A stretch of DNA of 64,000 bases from Streptomyces qaidamensis. Its GTDB lineage: Bacteria; Actinomycetota; Actinomycetes; Streptomycetales; Streptomycetaceae. The position numbers and the translations under genes were made by a program. The stretch's first letter is position 1; each line of letters starts with the position of its first letter. A model generated the notes under the pieces. It ran no database searches. It saw nothing but the letters and a program-made list of their open reading frames with translations, and was not told the DNA's origin. The stretch is from NCBI RefSeq assembly GCF_001611795.1, contig NZ_CP015098.1, positions 7,998,001 to 8,062,000 of the forward strand, read 5' to 3'. Positions 51,448-59,647 of this stretch are shown piece after piece.

Positions 51448-51705
51448 CGGTCACCTCCGGTGCGGGGAACTGCGGCGAACGCCGCCGCCAACGGCCGGAT
51501 GTGAAGTCTCGTCACGTCGTCACCTGCTCGTTTTCCGGGATGCTCGAAGGTGCCCGACCACCCTGACCTGCGGTCGGCACGATCGTTCATCCTGCCGTAT
51601 CCCGCACGGGGTTCCGTACCGCGGACGGGGGTGAGCGCAGGGTGAGTCAGCGCACATGACGCACTGTCATGCGCGCTCCTGCCGCGTGACCGAGCCGGCG
51701 CGCCA

Positions 51706-51775
51706 CCCGGGTCAGATCACCTTCAGCCGCACCAGCGCCGCCCGGGTCAGATCACCTTCAGCCGCACCAGCGCCG
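51706..51775. repeat. 35-bp perfect tandem duplication at a gene end
   Basis: Copies 51706-51740 and 51741-51775 are identical. The right copy encodes the last residues ALVRLKVI and the stop of the YbhN-like gene; the left copy is a non-coding duplicate just past the stop, in another frame. Confidence 0.9.
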
Positions 51776-52823
51776 CCAGGGTCAGCGCGCCCGGCACCAG
51801 CGGCAGCCAGACGGTGATGACCCGGAAGGCCAGGACCACGGCGGTGGCCACCGCGGCCGGGCCGCCCGCCGCCACCAGCGCCACGACCAGCGCCGCCTCC
51901 ACCGAGCCGATCCCGCCCGGCGTGGGCACCAGCGCCACGGCGACCGTCGCCGCCAGGTAGGCCACCGCCATGTGCGCGGGCGGGATGTCCAGCCCCAGCG
52001 CCCGCCCCGTCAGCACCAGCACGGACGCCTGCAGCGCAGGGAAGGCGAACGACCCGCCCCACAGCGCCATCGCCCGGGCCGGGCGGGTGTGCACCGAACG
52101 TGCCTCGCCGAGGGCCGTCCGCAGGAAGGACACCAGGGCCGAGCGCAGCCGTCGGACGAGGGTGAGCACGGCCGCGGCGATCACGAGCACCACCGCGACG
52201 CCGGCCAGCAGAGGGCCGAACGCAGTCTCCGGCACCAGCGTGCCGAGCCGCAGCGCCTCGGGGAACGCGATGAGCAGGGCACCCAGCAACGCCACCCGGC
52301 CGATGCTCTCGGCCAGCAGGTACAGGGCGAGAGCGGCCGAGGAGCGGGCGAGCGGCAGCCCGCACACCGTCATGAACCGCAGGTTGACCGCGCTCGCGCC
52401 GAGACCGGTCGGCAGCAGATGGTTGGCCGCTCCCGCCGCGAACTGCGTGGCCAGCAGCCGCCGTCGGGGCAGCCGTTCGACCACCGCGCCCTGCCGGGTG
52501 CAGGAGGCGGCGACCCAGGTCAGACAGGTCGCTGCGGCCGCGGCCAGCAGCCAGGGCCACTCGGCGGTGCGCAGATGCGCGAAACCCGCGGCCAGCACCG
52601 ACCGGTGCTGCACCGCGACGACGGTGACGAGCAGGAGCGGGAGCAGACACAGGATCTGCCGCAGGCGGCGCACCGGGACGCGACGGGGGAGTCGTCCCGG
52701 GCTGAGTTCGGGGAGGTGTAGCGCTGTCACATCCCCAGAGCCTGACCAGGACGGGCCAACTGCGGGTTGCGGGAGCGGGGACTGGGGATTGCGCGCGGGA
52801 AGCGGCTGCGTGGGGAGCGTCAT
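51747..52823 (-). CDS. Lysylphosphatidylglycerol synthase/YbhN-like integral membrane protein
   Basis: This 358-residue protein has a Pro-rich 50-residue N-terminus and about eight helices. The family core is visible as QFAAGAANHLLPTGLGASAV, LYLLAESIGRVALLGALLIA and VALVPTPGGIGSVEAALVVA, the P-x-PGG-x-G-x-x-E motif of the MprF/AglD flippase-like domain. No C-terminal synthase domain exists, so lipid or glycolipid translocation is the best guess. The ATG at 52823 follows AAAGG. It is divergent from the SoxR-box ABC exporter. Its last codons are tandemly duplicated downstream. Confidence 0.85.
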   Translation of the reverse strand: MTLPTQPLPARNPQSPLPQPAVGPSWSGSGDVTALHLPELSPGRLPRRVPVRRLRQILCLLPLLLVTVVAVQHRSVLAAGFAHLRTAEWPWLLAAAAATCLTWVAASCTRQGAVVERLPRRRLLATQFAAGAANHLLPTGLGASAVNLRFMTVCGLPLARSSAALALYLLAESIGRVALLGALLIAFPEALRLGTLVPETAFGPLLAGVAVVLVIAAAVLTLVRRLRSALVSFLRTALGEARSVHTRPARAMALWGGSFAFPALQASVLVLTGRALGLDIPPAHMAVAYLAATVAVALVPTPGGIGSVEAALVVALVAAGGPAAVATAVVLAFRVITVWLPLVPGALTLAALVRLKVI

Positions 52824-52902
52824 CGGGGCCTTTGCGCGAAGGGACGGGGAAGAGGGGGATCGGGCTGATTGTGCGGGATGTCGGGGCCCGAGCGCGAGCT
52901 TC

Positions 52903-52940
52903 TTGACCTCAACATTGCTTGAGGTTCTACGGTCGCTGCC
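52903..52940 (+). promoter_or_regulatory. SoxR box and SoxR-type promoter of the ABC exporter
   Basis: A perfect 7-bp inverted repeat, ACCTCAACATTGCTTGAGGT at 52906-52925, sits between -35 TTGACC (52903-52908) and -10 TACGGT (52928-52933). The spacer is 19 bp, the overlong spacing that MerR-family activators need. The CCTCAA/TTGAGG half-sites are those of SoxR. The initiation point expected 7 bases after the -10 is at or next to the ATG at 52941, so the mRNA should be leaderless. Confidence 0.85.
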
Positions 52941-54842
52941 ATGAGCATGGAGACCACAGCGTGGACACAGCTGCACAGCGTCATGAACGCCGAACGGGAG
53001 CGCCGCCCCTTCGCCCTGGCGACCCTGCGCCGCATCGGCGGGTTCGCCCGCCCCCACCGGCGCCGTATCGCCCTTTTCGTCCTGCTCGGTGTCGGCACCG
53101 CCCTGCTGGCCGTGGCGACTCCCGTGCTGGCCGGGTCGGTCGTGGACACGATCGTGTCGCACGGCGACGAAGGCACCGTCGTACGTCTCGCCCTGCTCAT
53201 CGCGCTGATCGCGGTGGCGGAGGCGGCGCTGGGCATCCTCGGCCGCAGGCTGTCGGCGACGCTCGGAGAGCATCTCATCCTCGATCTGCGGACCGCCGTC
53301 TTCGACCATGTGCAGCGCATGCCGGTCGCGTTCTTCACACGCACTCGTACGGGCGCCCTGGTCTCCCGGCTCAACAACGACGTCATCGGAGCCCAGCGCG
53401 CGTTCAGCAACACCCTCTCCGGAGTGGTCAGCAACCTCGTCACCCTGCTGCTCACGCTCGCGGTGATGCTCACGCTGTCCTGGCAGATCACCCTGCTGGC
53501 GCTGGTACTGCTGCCGGTGTTCGTGATCCCGGCCCGGCGCATGGGCAGCCGGATGGCCCGGATGCAGCGCGAGGCGGCGACGCTGAACGCGGCGATGGGC
53601 ACCCGCATGACCGAGCGGTTCTCCGCCCCCGGGGCCACGCTGGTCAAGCTCTTCGGCCGGCCGGAGGAGGAATCGGAGGAGTTCGCCGAGCGGGCCCGCC
53701 GGGTCGCGGACATCGGGATCCGCACGGCGACCGCCCAGGCGGCCTTCATCACCGCCCTCACCCTCGTCTCGGCCCTCGCCCTGGCCCTGGTCTACGGCCT
53801 CGGCGGCTGGTTCGCCCTGCGCGGCGCCCTGGAACCGGGCGCGGTCGTGTCGCTCGCGCTGCTCCTGACCCGGCTCTACGCGCCGCTGACGGCGCTCGCG
53901 GGAGCGCGCGTCGAGGTGATGAGCGCGCTGGTCAGCTTCGAGCGGGTCTTCGAGGTGCTGGACCTCAGGCCGCTCATCGAGGAGAAGCCGGACGCGCGCC
54001 CGGTGCCCGACGGGCCCGTGGCGGTCGAGTTCGACCGGGTCCGCTTCGGCTACCCGGCCGCCGACAAGGTCTCCCTGGCCTCCCTCGAGGAGGTCGCGAC
54101 CCTGGACGGGCGAGGCGGCGACGAGGTCCTGCACGGCCTGTCCTTCCGCGCCGAACCCGGCCAGACCGTGGCGCTCGTCGGCTCCTCCGGCGCGGGCAAG
54201 TCGACCATCGCGCAGCTGATGCCCCGCCTGTACGACACCGGCGAAGGGGCCGTGCGCATCGGCGGCGTCGACGTCCGCGACCTCACGGCCGGGTCGCTGC
54301 GGCAGACCATCGGCATGGTCACTCAGGACGGCCACCTCTTCCACGACACCGTCCGCGCCAACCTCCTGCTCGCCCGCCCGGAGGCCACGGAGGACGAGCT
54401 GTGGGAGGCGCTGCGCCGGGCCCGTCTCGACGACCTCGTACGGTCCCTGCCCGACGACCTCGACACCGTGGTCGGCGAGCGCGGCTACCGCCTCTCCGGC
54501 GGCGAACGCCAGCGCATGACCATCGCCCGGCTGCTGCTGGCCCGCCAGCGCGTCGTCATCCTCGACGAGGCAACCGCCCACCTCGACAACACCTCGGAGG
54601 CCGCCGTCCAGGAAGCCCTCACCGAAGCCCTCGAAGGCCGCACCGCCGTCGTGATCGCCCACCGCCTGTCCACCGTCCGCGCGGCGGACCAGATCCTGGT
54701 CGTCGAGGCCGGCCGGATCGTGGAACGGGGCACGCACGAGGAACTCCTGGCGGCGGGGCAGCGGTACGCGGAGCTGTACCGCACCCAGTTCGCCGGGCCG
54801 GCCGACAGGACCCGGGGCGCGGCCGTCGAAGAGGCCGCGTAA
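52941..54842 (+). CDS. ABC exporter, fused permease-ATPase (MsbA/MDR type), SoxR target
   Basis: This 633-residue half-transporter has six membrane helices at about 40-330 (LFVLLGVGTALLAVATPVLA, LLLTLAVMLTLSWQITLLAL) and a nucleotide-binding domain with Walker A LVGSSGAGKSTIAQL, Q-loop VTQDGHLFHDTV, signature LSGGERQRMTIARLL and Walker B RVVILDEATAHLD, then the switch His in VIAHRLSTV. The SoxR box upstream means redox-active compounds should induce it. From memory, an ABC exporter (SCO7008) is a SoxR regulon member in S. coelicolor, and this is a likely orthologue. It probably expels redox-cycling antibiotics. No soxR gene is in the window. Confidence 0.93.
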   Translation: MSMETTAWTQLHSVMNAERERRPFALATLRRIGGFARPHRRRIALFVLLGVGTALLAVATPVLAGSVVDTIVSHGDEGTVVRLALLIALIAVAEAALGILGRRLSATLGEHLILDLRTAVFDHVQRMPVAFFTRTRTGALVSRLNNDVIGAQRAFSNTLSGVVSNLVTLLLTLAVMLTLSWQITLLALVLLPVFVIPARRMGSRMARMQREAATLNAAMGTRMTERFSAPGATLVKLFGRPEEESEEFAERARRVADIGIRTATAQAAFITALTLVSALALALVYGLGGWFALRGALEPGAVVSLALLLTRLYAPLTALAGARVEVMSALVSFERVFEVLDLRPLIEEKPDARPVPDGPVAVEFDRVRFGYPAADKVSLASLEEVATLDGRGGDEVLHGLSFRAEPGQTVALVGSSGAGKSTIAQLMPRLYDTGEGAVRIGGVDVRDLTAGSLRQTIGMVTQDGHLFHDTVRANLLLARPEATEDELWEALRRARLDDLVRSLPDDLDTVVGERGYRLSGGERQRMTIARLLLARQRVVILDEATAHLDNTSEAAVQEALTEALEGRTAVVIAHRLSTVRAADQILVVEAGRIVERGTHEELLAAGQRYAELYRTQFAGPADRTRGAAVEEAA

Positions 54843-54918
54843 CGGCTTGAACACCCGCCCGGACCTGTGCGTACTCCTCTCCAGTACTCCCGCCGACAGC
54901 CCGCACCGGAGAGGCGAC

Positions 54919-55410
54919 GTGTCCCAGCAGCAACCGCCCGTACGATCCACCCGCCGCAGCCCGTCCCGCGTCCCCCGGCCGGGCGCCCTCGCGGCGGCCG
55001 GAGCCATGGTCGTGCTTCCTCTCGTCACAGCCTGCGGCGGCGAGAAGGACGCCGGCGGCGGCAAGGCGGCGCCGAGTGTGACGGCCGCTCCCGCCGCCGG
55101 AGTCGTCGCACCGGCCAAGGTGGAGGTGATCGCCGGGCTGACCGGCTGCAAGGCGAAGATCCGCATCGACGCCGACGAGCTGCGCCAAGGCCTGTGCCGC
55201 ACCAAGAAGGCCGACTACCTCATCACCACCTTCCCCGAGGAGAAGTTCAAGGAGACCTGGCTGGAGGAGGCGCGCGTCTACGGGGGAAAGTACCTCGTCG
55301 GCCCCCGCTGGGTGGTCAGCGTGAAGCCGGCACTGCTGGAGTCCTTCCGCGCGAAGCTCGGCGGCACGGTCAGGGAGCTGCGGGGCATCGGGCCCAAGCC
55401 GGGCGAGTAG
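54919..55410 (+). CDS. Small lipoprotein of unknown function
   Basis: This 163-residue product has a twin-Arg-containing, basic N-region and a hydrophobic stretch ending in the lipobox LVTACGG, followed by a Gly/Ala/Pro linker. The mature 95 residues (KVEVIAGLTGCKAKIRIDAD, CRTKKADYLITTFPEEKFKE, KYLVGPRWVVSVKPALLESF) form a compact alpha/beta domain with two cysteines. GGAGAGG lies before the GTG at 54919; an upstream ATG is less likely. It starts 76 bp after the exporter gene and may be co-transcribed. I do not recognise a named family. Confidence 0.75.
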   Translation: MSQQQPPVRSTRRSPSRVPRPGALAAAGAMVVLPLVTACGGEKDAGGGKAAPSVTAAPAAGVVAPAKVEVIAGLTGCKAKIRIDADELRQGLCRTKKADYLITTFPEEKFKETWLEEARVYGGKYLVGPRWVVSVKPALLESFRAKLGGTVRELRGIGPKPGE

Positions 55411-55508
55411 TGCCCGCTCCCTTTCGGTTTCCGCTGGTGGGCGTCATGATGGTGCGGCTCGGCACATGAGCCGCCCTCCTGGCGGCGGCATCGGAGATTG
55501 AGTTCGTC

Positions 55509-57137
55509 GTGGTCGCCACCTTCCGTCGCCACTCGCTCGCGGGCGAGATGCTGGTGCTCCAGCTCGCCATCGTCGTGGTGGTGCTGCTGGCCGTCGCCGC
55601 GGTCTCCCTCGCCCAGTCCCAGGCCACCTTCAACCGCGTCGAGGGACGCCGGGTGAGCGCGCTCGCCGAACGACTGGCCGCCAACCCCCTGGTGCGCAGC
55701 CAGCTCATGCGCCCCGCGTCCGGAGAGGCGCTCGCCCCGCTGGTGCTCGCCACACAGGCGCAGTCCGGGGTGACCTCGGTGACGGTGGCCGACAGCGCCG
55801 GGCGGATCGTCAGTTCCACGAATCCCACGGTGGTCGGGGAGCGGATGTGGCTGGGGCCGGGCACCACGCGAGGGCGGGGCTGGTCCGGGCCGTTCACGAT
55901 GGACGGCAACCGCGAGCTGGCCGCCCAGGTCCCCGTCCTCGGGGCCACCGAGGAGAACCTGGGCCGGATCCTCGGCACCGTGATGATCGGCGAGGCCGAT
56001 CCGACGGTGTGGCAGCGGCTCAGCGGTGCCTCCTCCTACCTGCTCGCCTACCTGGGCATCGCCAGCGGACTGGGCGTGGCCGGCTCCTGGCTGCTGGCGC
56101 GACGGGTGAAACGGCAGACCCTCGGGCTGGAGCCCGGCGAGATCGCCGGGCTCGCCGAGCACCGGGAGGCGATGCTGTACGGGATCGCCGAGGGCGTGAT
56201 CGCCCTGGACCCGCAGCACCGGCTCACCCTCGTCAACGACATGGGCCGCCGGCTGCTCGACCTGCCCGAGGACTGCGTCGGCCAGAGCCTCACGGGCCTC
56301 GGCATCGACGGGAGGCTGTGCGACGTGCTGTCCGGCACCGCCGCCGGCGAGCGTGACGAGGTCGTCGTCCGCCATGGCCGGGTCCTGGTGATGAACCGCA
56401 TGACCGTCACCAAGGACGGCCGGTCCCTCGGCTCGGTCACCACCCTGCGCGACCGCACCGAACTGGCACGCCTGGAGCGGGAGATCGGCTCCTTCCGCAG
56501 CTCCTCGGAGCTGCTGCGCGCCCAGGCGCACGAGTTCGCCAACCAGCTGCACACCATCTCCGGGCTGATCCAGATCGGCGAGCAGGACGAAGTCGTCAGC
56601 TACATCCGCGCGTTGAGCCGGCACCGCCAGTCCCTGGACGTCACCCTCAGCCGCCGAGTCCGGGACACCGCGGTGGCCGCGCTGCTGATGGCGAAGGCGT
56701 CCCTGGCGGCGGAACGGAAGGTCAGCCTGCGAATCTCGGACGACACCGCACTGGAGCGCCTGGCCCCGGAGGACGCCGCCGATGTGGCGACCGTGGTGGG
56801 CAACCTGGTGGACAACGCCGTGGACGCCGCCGCCGCCCGCGACGACGCCTGGGTGGAGGTGGCGCTGCGGCAGGACGCCTCCAGCGTGGAGATCGCGGTC
56901 CGCGACTCCGGGCCGGGCGTCGCTCCCGAACTGGCCCACGAGGTCTTCTCCCACGGCTTCACCACCAAGGCCGCGCGGGAGGGCGGGCGCGGCATCGGAC
57001 TGGCCCTGACCAAGCTGGTCTGCGAACGGCACGGGGGAGAGATCTCGGTGGCCAACACCCCCGAAGGGGCCGTGTTCACCGCACACATGACCGTCAGTCA
57101 CCTCACCGGCACCGTGGCAAAAGGAGCGGCCCGATGA
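55509..57137 (+). CDS. CitA/DcuS-type sensor histidine kinase
   Basis: This 542-residue kinase has membrane helix 1 (VLQLAIVVVVLLAVAAVSLA) and an extracellular PDC sensor at about 42-170 (SGVTSVTVADSAGRIVSSTN, PVLGATEENLGRILGTVMIG). Helix 2 (LLAYLGIASGLGVAGSWLLA) follows, then a cytoplasmic PAS at about 215-320 and the kinase core with H-box AQAHEFANQLHTISGLIQ, N-box VVGNLVDNAVDAAAA and G-box GGRGIGLALTKLV. CitA-family sensors respond to citrate or C4-dicarboxylates. Its stop overlaps the start of the regulator as ATGA. Confidence 0.95.
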   Translation: MVATFRRHSLAGEMLVLQLAIVVVVLLAVAAVSLAQSQATFNRVEGRRVSALAERLAANPLVRSQLMRPASGEALAPLVLATQAQSGVTSVTVADSAGRIVSSTNPTVVGERMWLGPGTTRGRGWSGPFTMDGNRELAAQVPVLGATEENLGRILGTVMIGEADPTVWQRLSGASSYLLAYLGIASGLGVAGSWLLARRVKRQTLGLEPGEIAGLAEHREAMLYGIAEGVIALDPQHRLTLVNDMGRRLLDLPEDCVGQSLTGLGIDGRLCDVLSGTAAGERDEVVVRHGRVLVMNRMTVTKDGRSLGSVTTLRDRTELARLEREIGSFRSSSELLRAQAHEFANQLHTISGLIQIGEQDEVVSYIRALSRHRQSLDVTLSRRVRDTAVAALLMAKASLAAERKVSLRISDDTALERLAPEDAADVATVVGNLVDNAVDAAAARDDAWVEVALRQDASSVEIAVRDSGPGVAPELAHEVFSHGFTTKAAREGGRGIGLALTKLVCERHGGEISVANTPEGAVFTAHMTVSHLTGTVAKGAAR

Positions 57138-57835
57138 CCGCGGCAAGCGACAAGGCGGGCGCGATCGACGTCCTCGTGGTCGACGACGACTTCATGGTGG
57201 CCAGGGTCCACCGCGCGTTCGTCGAACGCGTCGAGCCGTTCCGCGTCGTCGGTACGGCCCACACCGGCGCACAGGCCATCGAGGCGGCCGACGAACTGCG
57301 CCCCGATCTCATCCTGCTCGACCTGTACCTGCCCGACCTCTTCGGGCTCGACGTCATCCCCCGGCTGCGCACCGCCGGCCACGACTGCGACGTCATGGTC
57401 GTCAGTGCGGCGACGGAGGCCGACACCGTACGCGGCGCGGTCCGGCGCGGTGTCGTCGACTACCTCCTCAAGCCCTTCGACTTCGAGGATCTGCGCCTGC
57501 GCCTGGAGCGCTACGCCGCCCAGCGGGGCCGGCTGCTCACGACGGTGGTCCGGGGCCAGGCGGACGTGGACCGGGTCCTGGCCGGTGCCTTCGCCCCCGC
57601 ACCGGCGTCCACCCTGCCCAAGGGCATGAGCGTGGAGACCGCCGGGCTGGTGGAGCGGGCCCTGCGCGCGGCGGACGGCACGCTGTCCGCGAGCGAGTGC
57701 GCCGCCCTCACCGGAGTGTCCCGGGTCAGCGCCCGCCGCTATCTGGAGTACTTCCACGGCACGGGCAGCGCGGAGGTGTCCCTGCGCTACGGCGCCGCCG
57801 GGCGGCCCGAACGGCGCTACGGCTGGCTGGCCTGA
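57134..57835 (+). CDS. CitB/DcuR-type response regulator
   Basis: This 233-residue regulator has an N-terminal receiver with acidic pocket VLVVDDDFMVARVHRAFVER, phospho-acceptor Asp in LILLDLYLPDLFG and Lys in DYLLKPFDFED. The C-terminal DNA-binding domain is of CitB type (ECAALTGVSRVSARRYLEYF). It is translated together with the kinase (4-bp overlap). The 3' end overlaps the convergent MarR gene by 19 bp. The target, usually a tricarboxylate or dicarboxylate transporter gene, is not visible in the window. Confidence 0.95.
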   Translation: MTAASDKAGAIDVLVVDDDFMVARVHRAFVERVEPFRVVGTAHTGAQAIEAADELRPDLILLDLYLPDLFGLDVIPRLRTAGHDCDVMVVSAATEADTVRGAVRRGVVDYLLKPFDFEDLRLRLERYAAQRGRLLTTVVRGQADVDRVLAGAFAPAPASTLPKGMSVETAGLVERALRAADGTLSASECAALTGVSRVSARRYLEYFHGTGSAEVSLRYGAAGRPERRYGWLA

Positions 57836-58296
57836 GCCGCCGGCCGGAAGCCGGCCGAGGGGCCCGTGTCCTCGTGGTGGGCGTGCACGCGCCGTAGCAG
57901 GGAGGCGAGTTGCTCCCGCTCGGCCTCGCTCAGCGGCGTCAGGAGGTCGTCGTCCGCGGAGGCGATGTCGGCGCTGAGGTGGTCGAGGGCGAGCCTGCCC
58001 TCCGGGGTGATGCGGACGTCGACGCGGCGGCGGTCGGTGGGGCTGCGGACGCACGTGACCTGCCCCGCGTCGGCCAGGTCCTTCACGATCTTCGCGAGGT
58101 CACTGGCGTTCATGTCCAGCCGGGCGGCCAGCACGCCCTTGGGCTGCGGACCGAGGTCGGCGACCAGGGTCAGGACGGTCAGATGCCACAGCCGCAGCCC
58201 TCGGGCGGTGAGCTTCTCCGACAGGGTGCGGCGGGCGGCCTTTCCCGTCGCGTACATCAGGTACGCGCTGAGGTTCAGCACGCTGGGCGGGGTCAT
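57817..58296 (-). CDS. MarR-family transcriptional regulator
   Basis: This 159-residue winged-helix regulator has LSAYLMYATGKAARRTLSEK and LWHLTVLTLVADLGPQPKGV, the recognition region LAARLDMNASDLAKIVKDLA, and the wing VRSPTDRRRVDVRITPEGRL with the DxRR motif. The C-terminal helix forms the dimer interface. Its 3' end overlaps the response-regulator gene tail-to-tail by 19 bp. No obvious target gene is adjacent. Confidence 0.93.
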   Translation of the reverse strand: MTPPSVLNLSAYLMYATGKAARRTLSEKLTARGLRLWHLTVLTLVADLGPQPKGVLAARLDMNASDLAKIVKDLADAGQVTCVRSPTDRRRVDVRITPEGRLALDHLSADIASADDDLLTPLSEAEREQLASLLRRVHAHHEDTGPSAGFRPAAQASQP

Positions 58297-58383
58297 GCGT
58301 GAACGTTAGCCCGGCTGTGCCCTTCCTGTGAACGCCGTCCGGGTACAGGTCACTTGGAGGGTTCAGGGGCGTTGAACGCGACC

Positions 58384-58449
58384 GTCGCCGCGCGGACGGT
58401 GCCGCGCGGCGACGATGCCGGCCGGCCCCGGGACCGTACCGGGGCCGGC
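58384..58449 (-). terminator. Two consecutive hairpins after the formyltransferase gene
   Basis: Two perfect stems lie in the 156-bp gap: 12 bp (GTCGCCGCGCGG with its complement, 58384-58413) and 10 bp (GCCGGCCCCG with its complement, 58421-58449). The second ends 4 bp past the formyltransferase stop, so both should end that transcript. Confidence 0.8.
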
Positions 58450-58452
58450 ACG

Positions 58453-59400
58453 TCAGGGGCGGTTGGTGAGGTAGCCGCCCATGGAGGTGAAGTACTCGGT
58501 GGCGGGCAGCTCCCGGCCGTCCTCGGTGCGGACGCGCGTGATGGCCAGGCCGTGGTTGCGGCCCGTCCGGGCGTCGGCGCCGGCGACGATCACCACGCCG
58601 TCGCCCTCGCGGTAGAAGATGCGGCCGGGCGTGCCGCCGTAGCGGCCCTCGGAAACGAACGAGGCCAGCACGTCGAGCCGCTTGCCCTTGTGGAAGGTGT
58701 AGGCGCTGGGGTACGGCTCGGACTGGGCGCGCACCAGGCGCTCCAGGTCCTCGGCCGGCCAGTTCCAGTCGATGCGGCTGTCCTCGTCGGCCCGCTTGTG
58801 GAAGAAGGACGCCCGGGAGCGGTCCTGCTTGGTGAACTCGGTCTGCCCGGCGGCGATCAGGCCCAGCGCGCCGATGGTGACCGGGGCGATGAGGTCGACG
58901 GTCTTGTGGAAGAGGTCCGTCGCGGTGTCCGTCGGGCCGACCGGCACGGCCTCCTGCCGGACGATGTCGCCGGCGTCGAGCTCGTCGTTCATCATGTGCG
59001 CGGTGACGCCCACTTCGGGCTCGCCGTTGATGAGCGCCCAGATCAGCGGGGAGAACCCGGCGTACTTCGGCAGCAGCGAGTCGTGCACGTTCAGCGTGCC
59101 CCGGCGCGGCAGGTCGAAGATGCGCGGGGGGATCCACGTACGCCAGTTGTTGGCCACGATGATGTCCGGGTCGGCCTCCTTGAGGCGCTCGAACAGCTCG
59201 TCGTCGTCCGGGCGGTTGCGGATCAGCACCGGGACGCCGTGCTCCTCGGCGAGGTCCGCGACGGAGTCGCTCCAGATCTTCTCGTAGGCGTGCTCGCTCT
59301 TGGGGTGGGTCACGACCAGCACCACGTCGTGCTCGGACTCCAGGAGGGCTTGCAGGGTGCGGTGCCCCCAGGTCTGGTAACCGAACATGACGACCCGCAT
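58453..59400 (-). CDS. cchA: N5-hydroxyornithine formyltransferase (CchA-like)
   Basis: This 315-residue member of the methionyl-tRNA formyltransferase family has LNVHDSLLPKYAGFSPLIWA, containing the folate/catalytic Asn and His, and DELDAGDIVRQE with the catalytic Asp. It has the short C-terminal OB-like domain. The genes that follow across the divergent region are an ornithine N-hydroxylase and a ferric-siderophore importer, so it is assigned to formylation of hydroxyornithine for a coelichelin-type siderophore. The ATG at 59400 follows GGAGGAA. An iron box lies 38-57 bp upstream. Confidence 0.88.
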   Translation of the reverse strand: MRVVMFGYQTWGHRTLQALLESEHDVVLVVTHPKSEHAYEKIWSDSVADLAEEHGVPVLIRNRPDDDELFERLKEADPDIIVANNWRTWIPPRIFDLPRRGTLNVHDSLLPKYAGFSPLIWALINGEPEVGVTAHMMNDELDAGDIVRQEAVPVGPTDTATDLFHKTVDLIAPVTIGALGLIAAGQTEFTKQDRSRASFFHKRADEDSRIDWNWPAEDLERLVRAQSEPYPSAYTFHKGKRLDVLASFVSEGRYGGTPGRIFYREGDGVVIVAGADARTGRNHGLAITRVRTEDGRELPATEYFTSMGGYLTNRP

Positions 59401-59438
59401 GGGGTTCCTCCTCAGAGCAAGGTGTTGGCCGACGCAAG

Positions 59439-59561
59439 TAAAGCAAGGCTTACCTTAGTCCGCAACGGGTGGGCGCTCCGCCGCAGTTGAGAGGCCTTGC
59501 GCATCCGGCCGTCCGTTTTGCCCTGTCGACACCCTCGCGGGTTTAGCTTAGGCTCACCTAA
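59439..59561. promoter_or_regulatory. Two iron boxes (DmdR/IdeR type) in the divergent siderophore promoter region
   Basis: TTAGCTTAGGCTCACCTAA at 59543-59561 matches 18 of 19 bases of the actinobacterial iron-box consensus TTAGGTTAGGCTCACCTAA. A weaker copy, TAAAGCAAGGCTTACCTTA at 59439-59457, faces the formyltransferase gene. One box per divergent gene implies iron repression of both arms. Confidence 0.85.
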
Positions 59562-59647
59562 GTTCCATGGGGTGCTGCTTCGTCTGCATGCCCATCTTTC
59601 GTTCCCTCCACACCTGACACGCGGCTGCCCCGCACGATGGGAGTGAC

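Noticed and set aside
52824..55205. Upstream extension of the YbhN-like frame through the ABC exporter region
   Set aside because: It is antisense to an ABC exporter with all ATPase motifs and a SoxR promoter.
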